A stretch of DNA of 64,000 bases from Otatea glauca (Eukaryota; Streptophyta; Magnoliopsida; Poales; Poaceae), in contig CM070717.1 in the NCBI GenBank assembly GCA_036346275.1, positions 8,925,178 to 8,989,177 of the forward strand, written 5' to 3'. The position numbers and the translations under genes were made by a program. The notes beneath the pieces were generated by a model. That model was not told the origin of the DNA. It made no database searches and saw nothing but the letters and a program-made list of their open reading frames with translations. This document shows positions 35,307 through 47,265 of this stretch, one piece after another. Numbering within the stretch: the first letter of the stretch is position 1; each line of letters opens with the position of its first letter.

Positions 35307-38206
35307 TGTAACATCCCAAAATTTGAGTTTTGAAATGTTTGAATTCAAAAATGAACCATTTGCACTCTTTGAATTAGTTCCAGCTTAATTTGAATTTTCC
35401 TTAAATGAAATGATTTAATTTGACTAAACTATTCATCAAACTAAAGAATTTCAGTTTTAGTTGGGTTCCTTGTGCTCCAAGGAATTTTTTGTATTTTTGG
35501 GGATTTTTCTGAATTTATTTGATATTTATTTGAAATTATTTGCATTTATTCGAATTTCTGGATTTTTATTAAATTGGAAAAGGTTTTTATTTCTGAAAAC
35601 CCTTCCGAGCCGAATCTTCCGCCCGCTCCGCTTCCACGCCAGCCCGCTCTGCGTTGCCTCGGCCCATTCCTTCGCGTTGCCTCGGCCCGGCCCGCTCGGC
35701 CCGCTCGCCACGCTGCCCAGCCGGCCGAGCGCGCCGTCGCCGCCGCCGCGAACCCTAGCCGCCACCGATCCGAGTCCGTCGGCGCTGCCTTGGTGTTCGT
35801 GCCCTGCACGCCCCCGAGCTATTTAAGCGCCGCCAACCCGCCTCCCAAGGTTCCTTCACGCGCCGCCCTTTTGCCCCACTTCGCCGCCGAGACGTCGCGG
35901 GTTCTTCGCGAGCCCGCGGAGTCCGCCGCCTTGCCGACGCTTCCGCCACCTTTTTCTTCGCCGCCGGTGCCTCTCCGCCATCGCTGTTGGTCTCCCGAGT
36001 TCGCACATCGCCTCTCCCGGTTCGCTTTGTCCCGGTCCGATCCGCGCATCTTCGCCGTTGGCCTCGCTTCTTCCCCACCTCCGATAAGCCCGCACCGCCG
36101 CCGCCGTTGTTTCGCCGCGAACCTCACCGTCCGATGGATGGCGTTTACTCAGATTGCGCTGCCGCCTCCGCCGCCTTCGCCTTGGCCGTCGGATCCCGCC
36201 CATCATCCCAGATCCGCGCGTCATCTCGCCGCGCTCGTTTTCGGCCGTCCGATCTCGCGCCGCCGATCGGATGCTTGATGCGTGGCTCGCCGCGCAGGCG
36301 CCAAATGGCCGCCACCTCCGCCGCCACGCCGCCTCTAAAGCCGACGCAAGCGCCGACGTCAGCCGTGCACCAGGTGCACGGTGGACCGAGCCGCGCCGTG
36401 GACCGAGTCCACCGTGAGCCGGTTGACGTCAGCGATTGCGCAATAAATCGTTTTTCAGTACAAAAATAATTCCAGAAATTCTGATTTCTGATTTTCAGTC
36501 TTTTTCTCTGATTTAATTTTCCAGAAGCTCGTTCTCCCTCATACGAACTCCGATTGAGGCGATTCAAGTTTCTAAATTTTTATAAAATCAAGATCTATCT
36601 TCCAGAGCCATTTATTTTCAGTTTTGAGCTTGTTTGAGTCTCTGTTTTGTATTTATTTGGTTTCGTTGCTTCTTTTTCGGTAGACGCTAATTCAGAGGGA
36701 GCAAACGAAGACTTTGAAGACCAAGACTTAGCACCAGATCAGCAAGGCAAGTCGTAATCCTTTGATCATATTGATCCTATGTTTGCAAAAGTAATTTACT
36801 TTATTACAATTGCATGCTATTTTGTGTATCAATGTTTATTTAATGGGAGTAGATGTATACCTAGTTGACATTATGCCACCTTGATTGGTTGTATGCCATG
36901 TATCCATTGTTAAACCTAGGTTGGGACATTACTAGTTGGACATAATCATTATACCAACATTGGGTTATCGTAGCTATACTTACTCACGCTTACATATACG
37001 TTGGGATTCATGTCACATGTGAATAATGTTAATATTGACTTAATGAGATATTGAATCGTGGCCGTTAGCCACTGTTGTAAAATTTGTTGTACCATGGCGG
37101 GGTTTGCCATTGGTCTTGGTTGAACGAATTGTTTTCCTTGGGCAAGTGATCGTGCAAGAAAGGGGTGCTTTCTAGCACATTGGGATGTGGATGTCTTGCC
37201 GAGACAATTTAAGGATTTAATCTTGTGCGCCATTGAACTGGGCCTAACCTGCATTACCACATGTCCGAATGGGACAGACCTAGCCGATTAATTTGCAATG
37301 TCTAGCCTTGAGTACTGTCAATTGGTGGTGTGGGTTCCGGGATGGACGGGTAGATTCGTAAGGCGCAAGAGGGGGCCCTAATGGGCGAAACCTTAGCGGG
37401 CAGTACCGAGTTTAGACAGTGCATTGTAAAGGCTTTGTCATGATATCTCTACGACACACCAAAGGAAGTGTGTTAGTAACGTTTGCACAAAGAGATGTTC
37501 ATGTCTTGTGGGTAAAGTTGTACAACCTCTGCAGAGTGTAAAACTATTCGAATAGCCGCGTCCGTGGTCATGGACAAGCCCGGGAATTTCACACGGGGTA
37601 TAGAGTGTTTCATAAAATGTGGAATGTGGAATTGTTGGGATGTGAACGGGGAGTTCACTGTCGTTTTGTTGTCTATCATTGATCTACCAGTTATTTATTA
37701 TCTTTTCATAAATATGCTTTCAATCTATTTATTGTATTTCAATTCAAGCTGTTGCTTTCTGCAAATGAACTATATAGCCATCCTTGTCAAGCCATGCATA
37801 AATATATTGCATCAATTCCCTACGGCTTGCTGAGTACCTTTGTACTCACGGCTTTATGCCCTTGTTGATCAGTTGCTGAAGGAGATAATGGATATCATGA
37901 AGAGGAATTCTATGAAGACTACGTGGATTAGGAAGGCGTTTCCCCAGACGATTGCCTGTGGCATGTCGAATGGTTCAAGTTATCTTTTCCGCTGCAATAG
38001 TATTTGTTTCTTAAGCCCTTAAGGCATAATGGTGTAAACATTGACCATAAGGTCGTTTGCTTTATTTAATAATAAATTGCTTCTTCCTAGTTAATTCGTT
38101 GTACGGAATGGTATTTCATCTATGTTTCCACTGTGTGCACAAGCGTGATCCTGGACTAGTGTAGTATACACAGAGGATTTCGGATTTGCAAATCCGGGTC
38201 CCGACA
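35307..38206 (+). mobile_element. Solo LTR 4 (chromovirus family C), 2,900 bp, inserted in Copia-1 gag
   Basis: It begins TGTAACATCCC, ends GGGTCCCGACA, and is flanked by CTCCC on both sides (35302-35306, 38207-38211). The sequence on the two sides joins into the continuous text seen in Copia-2 at ~52619-52660, which has no insert. It is very similar to LTR C (42272). Features: TATA-like tatttaag at 35820, GC-rich leader (35580-36420), TGACGTCA at 36424 and the conserved block at 37453-37570. The long ORFs in the leader (35574-36278 plus and its shadows on the minus strand) are Ala/Pro/Arg-rich with no domain and are explained by GC content. Confidence 0.95.
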
Positions 38207-39487
38207 CTCCCGAGTCAAGGTACCTACTTCCTTCGTAATCTCCGTACACCTTGCTGTAGCTCTAGCATGAAATTTCCCTAGTTTGCAGAAAGCTTCATTG
38301 AGCTGGTCACAGGAGGGTACCTCGTTCATGTCGCTGTAGAGCTCGGAGTCGCTGATGCCGTTGGCGTCCGCCATGAAGCACATGCTGGTGAAGTCATTAC
38401 CACTTTTCTTCTCTTGCAGATCATCCTTGCCTTCGTCGCTCCAGGTCTTCGTATCGGAGAAGTTGATGTCATCGAGTACAGCGAGTACGCGGTCGAAGAG
38501 CTTCTTGTTCTTCGAGAAGTTACGGTACTTCTTCTCACACACCGGATCACAGACTGGAGGCTTCTTCTTGCAGTTCTTGTCAGTGTAGTTGTTCTTGCCC
38601 GAACCGCCGACGTCGTTCTTGCCCTTCTCCAGCTTGGGGCAATTCGCTCGAATGTGGTGGGGCCACCTCACTCGAAGCAGGTGATTGTGCCACCTCTCTT
38701 CCTCTCTCTCACCCTCTTTTATGCATGAGAGAATTTGCGGGCCAAAAGAGTAAGCTCAATTTCTGGAAAAATTTTCAGTTGATCATCACTTAGCTCGGAA
38801 AGGGCGAAGAGGGAAAAACTAGCAGAAGAATTAGAAGTGGATCCAGTGGGATCGGTGACCAAGGCTATCGACTGAGATTTCAACTTGCGAGAGATGACGT
38901 CGATCTCATGAGTCTTGAGTTAGGAATAATGCCCGTTAAGAGTCATAGTCGACATGTCAGTAGTGTCCTTGATGGTAGTCACCTTCATCTCTCAAACTCG
39001 GAGATCGAGTGCGGTCAAGAAATGTCGAGCATTATCTGAGTCAGGGTATATGCAACCGACTGCTCGTAGGTCGCTCAAAATCTTCGTAAAATGACCAAAG
39101 CACTCATCAAGACTCTCACCAGCGTGTTGTGCAAACTTGTTTTACTCATGCTTGAATTGGTCTTGTCTCACCGTTTTGATTTGAGTGGTGCCCTCATGGT
39201 AAGCATCGAGGGTCACCCAAATCTGATGAGCAGAACGGAGGTAAGAAATCCTATCTTACTCATTGCAGCTAAGACCATGTATGAGAATGTTCCTTGTCTT
39301 AGCGTTTGCCTCAATGTCAGTCATATTGCCGGTCGTGACGTTTTCATCGGCAGGAACCGTATACCGGGGGCTTCACCTTCTGCCATATTAGGAAGCCCTG
39401 AGCAGTGATGTACGAATCCATTCGAGACTTCCAAAATGGAAAATAAACTCTAGAGAAAATTAGAGACTTGGTGGAATACTTGTCCAT
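38207..39487 (-). pseudogene. gag: Copia-1 gag, N-terminal section with zinc knuckle remnant
   Basis: The start is near 39487 (MDKYSTKS...). The upstream ATG present in Copia-2 at 53902 is ATC here. The capsid region (39480-38700) is full of stops but aligns with the Copia-2 gag. The frame 38156-38671 includes the end of the zinc knuckle (HIRANCPKLEKGK) and SKNKKLFDRVLAVLDDI. It is cut at 38207 by solo LTR 4. Gag forms the particle and the knuckle binds RNA. Confidence 0.8.
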
Positions 39488-39534
39488 CGCGATGGCTTTT
39501 GAGAACGGTCAACATCTATAAAAAAGCAAAACCA

Positions 39535-39546
39535 GCTCTGATACCA
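39535..39546 (-). promoter_or_regulatory. Copia-1 primer-binding site (initiator Met tRNA)
   Basis: On the minus strand it reads TGGTATCAGAGC, perfectly complementary to the 3' end of plant initiator Met tRNA, two bases from the LTR boundary at 39549. It fixes the element's orientation. Confidence 0.93.
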
Positions 39547-39548
39547 AT

Positions 39549-41416
39549 TGAAGGACCGAGATGGCGATCGAGGGGGGTGAATGATCCAAAATACAATTTT
39601 CCCACCACTCAAAATACTCCAAACAAGCCCACAAATAGAAACACTCAAAGGAAGCAAGTGAAATGAGCTAGCTGTCCTGAATGGCCGATGCTACCACAGG
39701 GTGGCTGGTAGCACCGCACAGGGAGTGATACCACCGGCCTCAAGAACAGCAGCCAGAACAGTCTAAAAGACAACACGACTCAAAAACAAATTTCAAGGAA
39801 TCTTTTGATCGGTTGGACAAAAACTCATGAAACTTGGTGGATGTGATCCTAAAGATATCAGGAACTCATTACAACCTTCAATCACAAGGATTGATGTCAA
39901 AGTTTTGCCCTTTCTACACGTGAAGGAAGAACACACCAAGTTTGAGCAAAAACTCAAGAACATGATCTAAGACTTGCTCGTAGGGTTTTGATGATCAAGA
40001 TGACCTTGTAGGACCTCCCACAGGTCACAACAAGTAAAAAAACAAGTCCAAAAACTCCGCAGACACAATCTTGAAGAATAATCACTCAAGAACACATGAC
40101 CGGTTTCTTGCAAGAAATATGCATGGATTGCCTAGATGATTGGGATATGATCTGAAGAAGATTCATCCATCAATCAACATCCTTAGCATAAGAAGCAAAA
40201 ACATTTAGAGGGAGAGGAGGCAAATCCAAAAGCATGTAGAAGGAGGGGAGGCAAATCCAAATTACATGAAGGTAAATTGCAAGAATTTAAATTGCAGAAT
40301 GTAAAGACTGAATTTAATGCGTAATATAAATGCATAAAATAAATTCAGAGATGTGGAAGTTGAATTTTCATTTCTGGATGGGAGGTTTACAAAGCCACAT
40401 AACAAAGTGGGCAAAGCTCAAAGGAGCAACCGAACCACGAAAACCTTCAAGAGGAGGTAGGCCACCACTCCCCCTCTATTTATACTACTCTTGGGCCACC
40501 TACCACCCTTGGATGAGTCCCTCAACCCTATGGCACTCTATCAAGGGCTAGGATTGACCCACTCACACAGCCATACAAGGGCTACCCCAAAATCCACCAA
40601 CAAACTATGTTTTCTTGCATGGTTTTCAAAACGTACTAACTAGACCTGCTATCGTATCAACTAGACCACGATCCGACAGCCGCCTTGATCCACGCAGTGT
40701 ATAGCTAGCTTCTCATCCATTCCTTGTCTTCTCTACTTGCACCGACTCCGTCTTCGATCATCTTTCGGCGATATCGACCTTTTGGTCCTCCGACACTCGT
40801 TGCCTAGTCCCGGTCATCCTCGTCCTCACCATGATCAAGCACGTTGTCCTGCAACCATCAAAACCAAGGAAACACATCACATAGCAATGTCCAAAAATGT
40901 ATGGAATGAAATCCATCAAAATCATAATATTTAATGCATTCTCACTCATAAGGGCCGTTGCTACCGCCCATAGGCTGGTAACACCGCCCTACATCCCAAA
41001 ACCAGAAGAGACCCTGTCTGGAATTTCTACACTGGGCAATTGGGCAAGTGCTACCCCAGTAGCACCAGACTACCACGGACGGTAGCACTGGACCGCCACA
41101 ATGCCCAAAAATGCACCCTTCTTGAATTTTCATACCGCTCTTCGAGGCCGGTCCTACCGCTCGGCCGGTAACACCGGACTACCAGAAATCCCAAAAACAC
41201 CCTCTCGGGTTTTTACACACCACTTTGGGGGTCGGTGCTACCGCTCGCCGACTAGCACCGGGTTATCATGGCCGGTAGCACAACAAATTCTAGACAGAGC
41301 TCAAATTGCTTCAAATTGAAAATCCAATTCAAATCAAACTCAAACCAGAGCAAACCAAGCTCAAATTTAGTCAAATACTCATCACAAACATGGGTAGACC
41401 TCCACATGGTCTTTCA
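39549..41416 (-). repeat. Copia-1 5' LTR (right copy), 1,868 bp
   Basis: In plus orientation it runs from TGAAGGACCGAG to GGTCTTTCA. It carries clustered inverted motifs (cggtgctaccg / cggtagcaccg and variants) at ~40955-41280. These form many small hairpins and lie at the upstream (promoter) side of the LTR on the minus strand. ORFs at 40330-41524 are shadows. Confidence 0.92.
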
Positions 41417-41789
41417 GCAGCATATCAATATCCCTCAGAAGAGCTTAGACAGCTCTGCACTCAACAAAATATGAGACCACTTTTGCCAGTGGTACTGGAT
41501 AGAAGTTATGTTGAAGGATGGTAGGTTTAGAGACCTGAAAGCTCCTACTAGTCCATATGTGAACAATATTACATATGTGAATCCGGTTGCATGTGTACTA
41601 ACTATTAAGCATGTTTGAGTTCTATTGTTTGAACGAATGTCATATGTTTTGTAATAAAGTGTTTGTGTTCTATGAATGTGATATGTGCATAATGTGTGCA
41701 ATGATTTATGCTGTGTGAATGTGATATGTGCATGCATACTGTGTCAAATATGTGCTGATTGGAGGGTGAATTGAAAAACAACCCACCCT
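41417..41789 (+). pseudogene. CACTA-2 gene, last exon fragment and 3' untranslated region
   Basis: Directly after Copia-1 the sequence resumes with an open stretch ending at a TAG at 41522-41524 (PSEELRQLCTQQNMRPLLPV... then SYVEGW). This is the expected place for the C-terminal end of the Ulp1-type protein. Then comes AT-rich untranslated DNA with TATG/GTGTGA-rich text (41580-41760) and no gene. The link to the 5' section is inferred from position. Confidence 0.5.
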
Positions 41790-42271
41790 CTCATCTCTAT
41801 TGGTTCTCGGAAGAAAATGATAGAGATGAGGGGGTCATCTCTATCGGTTCTTTGTAATAAGTGATAGAGATTAACACCATATCTCTATCAGTTCTTTGTA
41901 AGAAGTGATAGAGATGACTACCACATCTGTATCGGTTCCTATAAAGAACCGATATAGATGAAGTGCACATCTCTATCATTTCTTTATAAGAAGCCATAGA
42001 AATGACCCCATCATCTCTATCGGTTGTTTGGAAGAAGTGATAGAGATTATACCCTCATCTCTATCCGTTCTTAGAAAAAAACCGATAGAGATGTGCACTT
42101 TATCTCTATCGCTTCTTTGTAGGAATTGATAGAGATGATTGATTATATCTATCGCTATTTACAAAGAACCGATAGAGATGACACTCATCTCTATCGCTTC
42201 ATTCTTAGAATCGATAGAGATGAGGGATCATCGCTATCGCTTCTTTTAAAGAACTGATAGAGATGATCCCT
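41790..42271. repeat. CACTA-2 right subterminal array
   Basis: About eleven inverted units of 'catctctatcggttcttt' ... gaagtgatagagatga, spaced ~40-45 bp, each able to fold. The array is cut by the start of LTR C at 42272, so the element terminus is not visible. Confidence 0.85.
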
Positions 42272-44732
42272 TGTAACATCCCAAACTTTGAGTTTTGGAA
42301 TGTTTGGAATCAAAAATAAACTATTTGCATTTTTCTTGAATTAATTCCAGCTTAATTTGAATTTTCCATTAATGAAAGGATTTAATTTGACTAAACTATT
42401 CATCAAACTAAAGTTGGGTTCATTGTGCTCCAAGGAATTTTTCTGTATTTTTGGGGATTTTTCTGAATTTCTTTGAATTTTTGGCAATTTATTAATTCAA
42501 AAATGTTTTTTTTCTAAAATGTCTTCCGGGCCGAATCTCTCCAGCCCATTTCTTCTCCCGCGTCGCCTCGGCCTAGCCCGACTCGCCCGGCCAGCTCCAC
42601 TCGAAGCCCACCGCCCAGCCCGCTCAGCGCCCACGTGACCTGCGTTCTAACCCTAGCCGCTGGCCGAAACCGTGTCCGCCGCCGTCTTGGAGTCCGGGTC
42701 GAACACGGCCTCCGAGACTGCTATTTAAGCTGCCGCATCCCCTCTGATTTTCGCCGTTTTCCACAGCCTCGTTTGCCCTCCTCCTCGTCGCCTGAGTCGC
42801 CGCCGTTGCTTCACGCGAGCTCGCCGGAGTTGCGCCTCCTTCCGACGCCTTCCGCCGCTTTTTCCATCGCCGCCGGTGCGTCTTCGCCATCGCCGTTGGG
42901 TCTCCCCACGTTGCCGCGTTGCCCTCTCCCCGGTCCGTCTAATCTCGAGCCCGATCCGTCGCATCTTCGCCGTCGGCCGTGGCTTCTTCTCCGTTGCCGG
43001 TGAGCCCTGCGCCGCCGCCTCACCGTTGTTCCTCGCCGTGAACCCCAGCCGTCCGATCTGTGGCGTCTGCTCCAGATCTCGCCGCGTCGCCGCTGCCCGC
43101 GACCCGCATCTTTGCCTTCCGATCTGGCCAGGTCGCCAGATGAGCGACGCGTGGCCCGTCCACGTCAGCTCTGGTGTCAGCGCCACGTGGACGCCTGCAT
43201 GAGCCTCCACCTCAGCCCTTTTGCCGACGCAAGCGCCGACGTCAGCCATGCACCGGGTGCACGGTGAACCGGGAAGTGCCGTGGACCCAGTCCATCAGAT
43301 TCCGGATGACGTCAGCGATTGCGCAATAAATCGATTTTCCAGTACAAAAATAAATCCAGAAATTCCGAATTTCTAATTTTCAGTCATTTTCTCTGAATTT
43401 AACTCCGATTGAGGCGATTCAAGTTTCTAAATTTTTCTAAAATCAAGATCTATCTTCCAGAGCTATTTATTTTCAGTTTTGAGCTTGTTTGAGTCTCTGT
43501 TTTGTATTTATTTGGTTTCGTTGCTTCTATTTCGGTAGACGCTAATTCCGAGGGAGCAAACGAAGACTTCGAAGACCAAGACTCAGCACTAGATCAGCAT
43601 GGCAAGTCGTAATCCTTTGACCATATTGATCCTATGTTTGCAAAATAATTTGTTTTATACAATTGCATGCTATTTGTGTATCAATGATTATTTCATAGGA
43701 ATAGCTATATACCTAGTTGCCATTATGTCACCTTGATTAATTAGGATGCCATGTATCCATTGTTAAACCTAGGTTGGGACATTACTAGTTGGACATAATC
43801 ATTATACCAACAATGGGTTACGTAGCTATGCTTTGACATGCTTAGATATACGTTGGGATTCATGTCACATATTGAATAATGTTAATCTTGACTTAATGGG
43901 ATATTGAATCGTGGCCGTTAGCCACTGTTATAAAATTTGTTGTACCATGGCGGGGTTTGCCATTTGTCTTGGTTGAACGAATTGTTTTCCCTCGGTCAAG
44001 TGATCGTGCAGTAAAGGGAGTGCTTTCTAGCACATTGGGATGTGGATGTCTTGCCTGAGACAACTTAAGGACTTAATCTTGTGCGTCATTGAACTAGGCC
44101 TAACCGTACTACCATATGTCTGGTATGGGACAGGCATAGCTGATTAACTTGCAATGTCTAGTCTTGAGTACTGCCAATTGGTGGTGTGGGTTCTGGGATG
44201 GATGGGTAGATTCGCAAGGCGCAAGAGGGGGCCCTAATGGGCGAAACCTTAGCGGGCTGTACCGAGTTTAGACAGTGCATTGTAAAGGCTTTGTCATGTT
44301 ATCTCTGCGACACACCAAAGGAAGTGTGTTAATATCGATTGCGCAAAGAGATGGTCATGTCTTGTGGGTAAAGTTGTACAACCTCTGCAGAGTGTAAAAC
44401 TATTCGAATAGCCGCGTTCGCGGTCATGGACAAAGCCCAGGAATTTCACACGGGGTATAGAGTGTTTCATAAAATGTGGAATTGATGGGATGTGTATAGC
44501 CATCCTTGTCAAGCCGTGCATGAATATGTTGCATCAATTCCCTACGGCTTGTTGAGTACCTTTGTACTCACGGTTTTATGCTCTTGTTGATCAGTTTCTG
44601 AAGGAGATAATGAATATCATGAGGAGGAATTCTATGAAGACTATGTGGATTAGGAAGGCCTTCCCCAGACGATTGCCTGTGGCATGTTGAATGGCTCAAG
44701 TTATCATTTCCGCTACAATAGTATTTGTTTCT

Positions 44733-47265
44733 TGAAAGATCCAAAAGGCGACTAGAGGGGGGTGAATAGGAGCCAAATAAAATTTTCGAATAAATTCTCC
44801 CCTAGAATTCAATCCACCAAAAGACCGTAAAGAAAGAAGCGAACCATCGATCGTGCAAATTCATGAGCGAGGCTCAGGCGGTTAAGGTCGGATGAACGAT
44901 AAAAAGCGTGACCGGTCGGGTAGCTGGTCGGATGAACAAGATCGCTGAATCGCCGTCAAGATCGGTCGGATGAGCGATACTCCCGACCGAAGTGGTCGGA
45001 TGAGCAATACTCCCGACCAAGTGGTCGGATGAACGAAGACTACGGTGAGCAATATCCCGACCGGACGAGCGAGACGCCCGACCTGCGGAGGTCGGATGAA
45101 CAAGACTCGGGTGAATAGTGCTCGGATGAACGATACCTCCCGACCGATGAGCGATGACGTTCGACCTACTACGAGGTCGGATAAAGCGATACCGGGTCGG
45201 ATGAGCAGTAAAATCAGCACGATCTTAAAAGCAAATCGATGTAACTTTTGATCGGTGATCCAAAAGCAGATGAAACTTGGTGTGCACCTCCTAAGGATGT
45301 CGGGAACCTATTTCAGTCATCAATCGAAGGAATTGATACCAAGGTTCCGTCCTTTTCGCTTTAACAAATGCAACACCCAAAACAGAGTCACGAACACGAC
45401 TTCACCCCTAACTTGTGGTGGGAGTTGATGGTCGAATATCCTTGGATAACTCTCCACAAATCACAGCAAGTAAGTACACGAAGACACAACCCTTCAAACA
45501 GATAGAAACACTATCTCAAAACTAGGCACGTAAATTGGTTTCTTCCAAAACTGAATAGAAGAGGTTGTAGATTGCCTAGATGATTGGGATATGATCTATA
45601 GAAGATTCATCCAGCAATCTTTCATCCTTGGCAATAAGAACCGAAGCCAATCAAGACTAACGAATCGCAAGTCACACGCTTACGCACTTTAAGAACACAG
45701 ATTTACAACTTGCAACAAGAGCGCAAGGATTGCCTAAATGATTGAAAGCACGAATCCAGAGAAGAGTTCATCAATCATGAATTTCAAAAAGGACTCAAAA
45801 GCATGTAGAAGGAGATGAGGCAAATCCAAATTACGTAAAGTAAATTGCAAGTAAGTAAATGCGAATTTAGATAATGAATTTAAGTGCGTAATGTAAATAC
45901 GTAAGAGAAATGAAACAAGAATATAAGTGAAGAACATTTCATTTCGGAAGGGAGGTTTACAAAGCCTCACAACAAAGTGGGCAAAACTCAAACGAGCAGC
46001 AAAAACCTCAGAACCTTCAGAGAGGGAAGGCTGCCCCTACCCCTCTATTTATAGTGACCTAGGATCAATTCACACCCTTCGATATCTTGCTTCAATCCTA
46101 AGCCAACATCCAAGAGCCAGGATTTGATCCTTACACTTGTCCTCTCAACAACTCTCAACTACTCACGTAGACTTTCCTCACTGCCACCACGTCCCGGGGA
46201 CACACCCTCTCCCTGTCTAATAGCAGGCTAGGAACACCTACCACCCTTGGATGAGCCTCTAAACCCTAGAGCACTCCATCAAGGGCTGAGATTTTACCCA
46301 CTCACACAGCTATGCATGGGCTGACCCGAAACCCAACAACACAACGGGTTTTGCACTGCTCAAAGCATACCAACTTGACCCGCTACTCTCTCTTCCTGAC
46401 CGCGATCCAACGGTCCTCCTCGATCAGAGCAGCTCCAAGTTAGCATCTCATCCATTCCTTTGTCTTCTTGGCTTGCAGCTACTCCCTGGCCTCAGTCATC
46501 TTTGGCGACACCCTGATCATCTGGACCTCAGCTCTCCCAGCCTAGTCCTGATCCCTTCGCCTCACCATGACCTAGCTCCAAAGTCCTGCAACCATCATAG
46601 ACAAGGAAACCACATCACATAGCAATGTCCAACAACACATATCCATCTCAACAGAAAGATATACACTTCACTGGCCAGCAAAACCCTGACCACACATGGT
46701 CTGACCACTGGTCTCCATCCCGACCAACCAATGTCTGACCACTGGTCTACATCCCGACCAACAATGGTCTGACCACTGGTCTCCATCCCGACCAACAATG
46801 GTCTGACCACTGGTCTCCATCCCGACCACTCAAGGTCTGACCACTGGTCTCCATCCCGACCACTCATGATCTTACCACTGGTCTCCATCCCGACCAACAA
46901 TGGTCTGACCACTGGTCTCCATCCCGACCACTCGAGGTCTGACCACTAGTCTCCGACCAGCGAGAGACCTAACCACTCGGGGTCAGACGACTGGTCTCCG
47001 ACCAGCCACAGCCCAGACCTCTCTGGGTCGGACAACTGGTCTCCGACCAACCAAAGACCTGACCACTCAGGGTCAGACGACTGGTCTCCGACCAGCCAAA
47101 GCCCAGACCTCTCAGGTCGGACGACCCGACCACTCGGGGTCGGACGACTGGTCTCCAACAACCAAAACTCAGACCACTCGGATCAAACTCAAATTCAAGC
47201 ACATCATGCTAAACCACGGTCAATTACTCATCACCATCAGGGATAGACCTCCACATGGTCTTTCA
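44733..47265 (-). repeat. Copia-2 3' LTR (left copy)
   Basis: Includes ggtcgg...ccgacc inverted motifs (44885-45210), a variable middle part shared with Copia-1 LTRs (gattgcctagatgattggga at ~45580) and a 34-bp minisatellite (46704-46941). Further ~66-bp repeats with gactggtctccgaccag run to ~47165. Compared with the right copy it has repeated small differences at the motif tgaacagtac. Confidence 0.93.
46704..46941. repeat. 34-bp minisatellite in Copia-2 left LTR, seven units
   Basis: Seven uninterrupted units of accactggtctccatcccg + accaNNNANNgtctg, differing mainly in the last ten bases. The ORF covering it on the minus strand is a repeat artefact. Confidence 0.93.

Larger units (their letters stand above)
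27066..41416 (-). mobile_element. Copia-1: Sirevirus (Ty1/copia), inserted in the CACTA-2 Ulp1 exon
   Basis: Reverse-oriented. The 5' LTR is on the right (39549-41416). PBS at 39535-39546, gag, protease, integrase, RT and RNase H run leftward, followed by a long 3' non-coding region with three polypurine tracts and the 3' LTR on the left (~27083-28812). Multiple polypurine tracts next to 'ttgccaaaagggggag' are a Sirevirus hallmark. The left LTR lacks about 140 outer bases, so the target duplication (right flank GCAGC at 41417) cannot be matched. gag is split by solo LTR 4. Many stops make it non-functional. Confidence 0.88.
21752..42271 (+). mobile_element. CACTA-2: CACTA-type transposon split by Sirevirus Copia-1
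   Basis: Assembled from a 5' subterminal array (21752-22150), a GC-rich leader, an accessory/Ulp1 gene (24495-27065), its continuation after Copia-1 (41417-41524) and a 3' subterminal array (~41790-42271). Both arrays use the same motif core (atcggtt...gatagagat). Both outer ends are lost: the left abuts LTR B and the right is cut by LTR C, so no CACTA terminus or target duplication can be shown. No TNP2-type transposase is seen. The element-class call rests on the gene and the arrays. Confidence 0.75.

Noticed and set aside
35574..36278. 234-codon plus-strand ORF, the longest apparently non-retroelement frame
   Set aside because: It lies entirely in the GC-rich leader of solo LTR 4, has Ala/Pro/Arg-rich composition with no domain, and equally long frames overlap it on the minus strand.
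46704..46941. CRISPR-like regular repeats
   Set aside because: Units are contiguous with no unique spacers, occur in both LTRs of a retroelement, and the DNA is plant nuclear.
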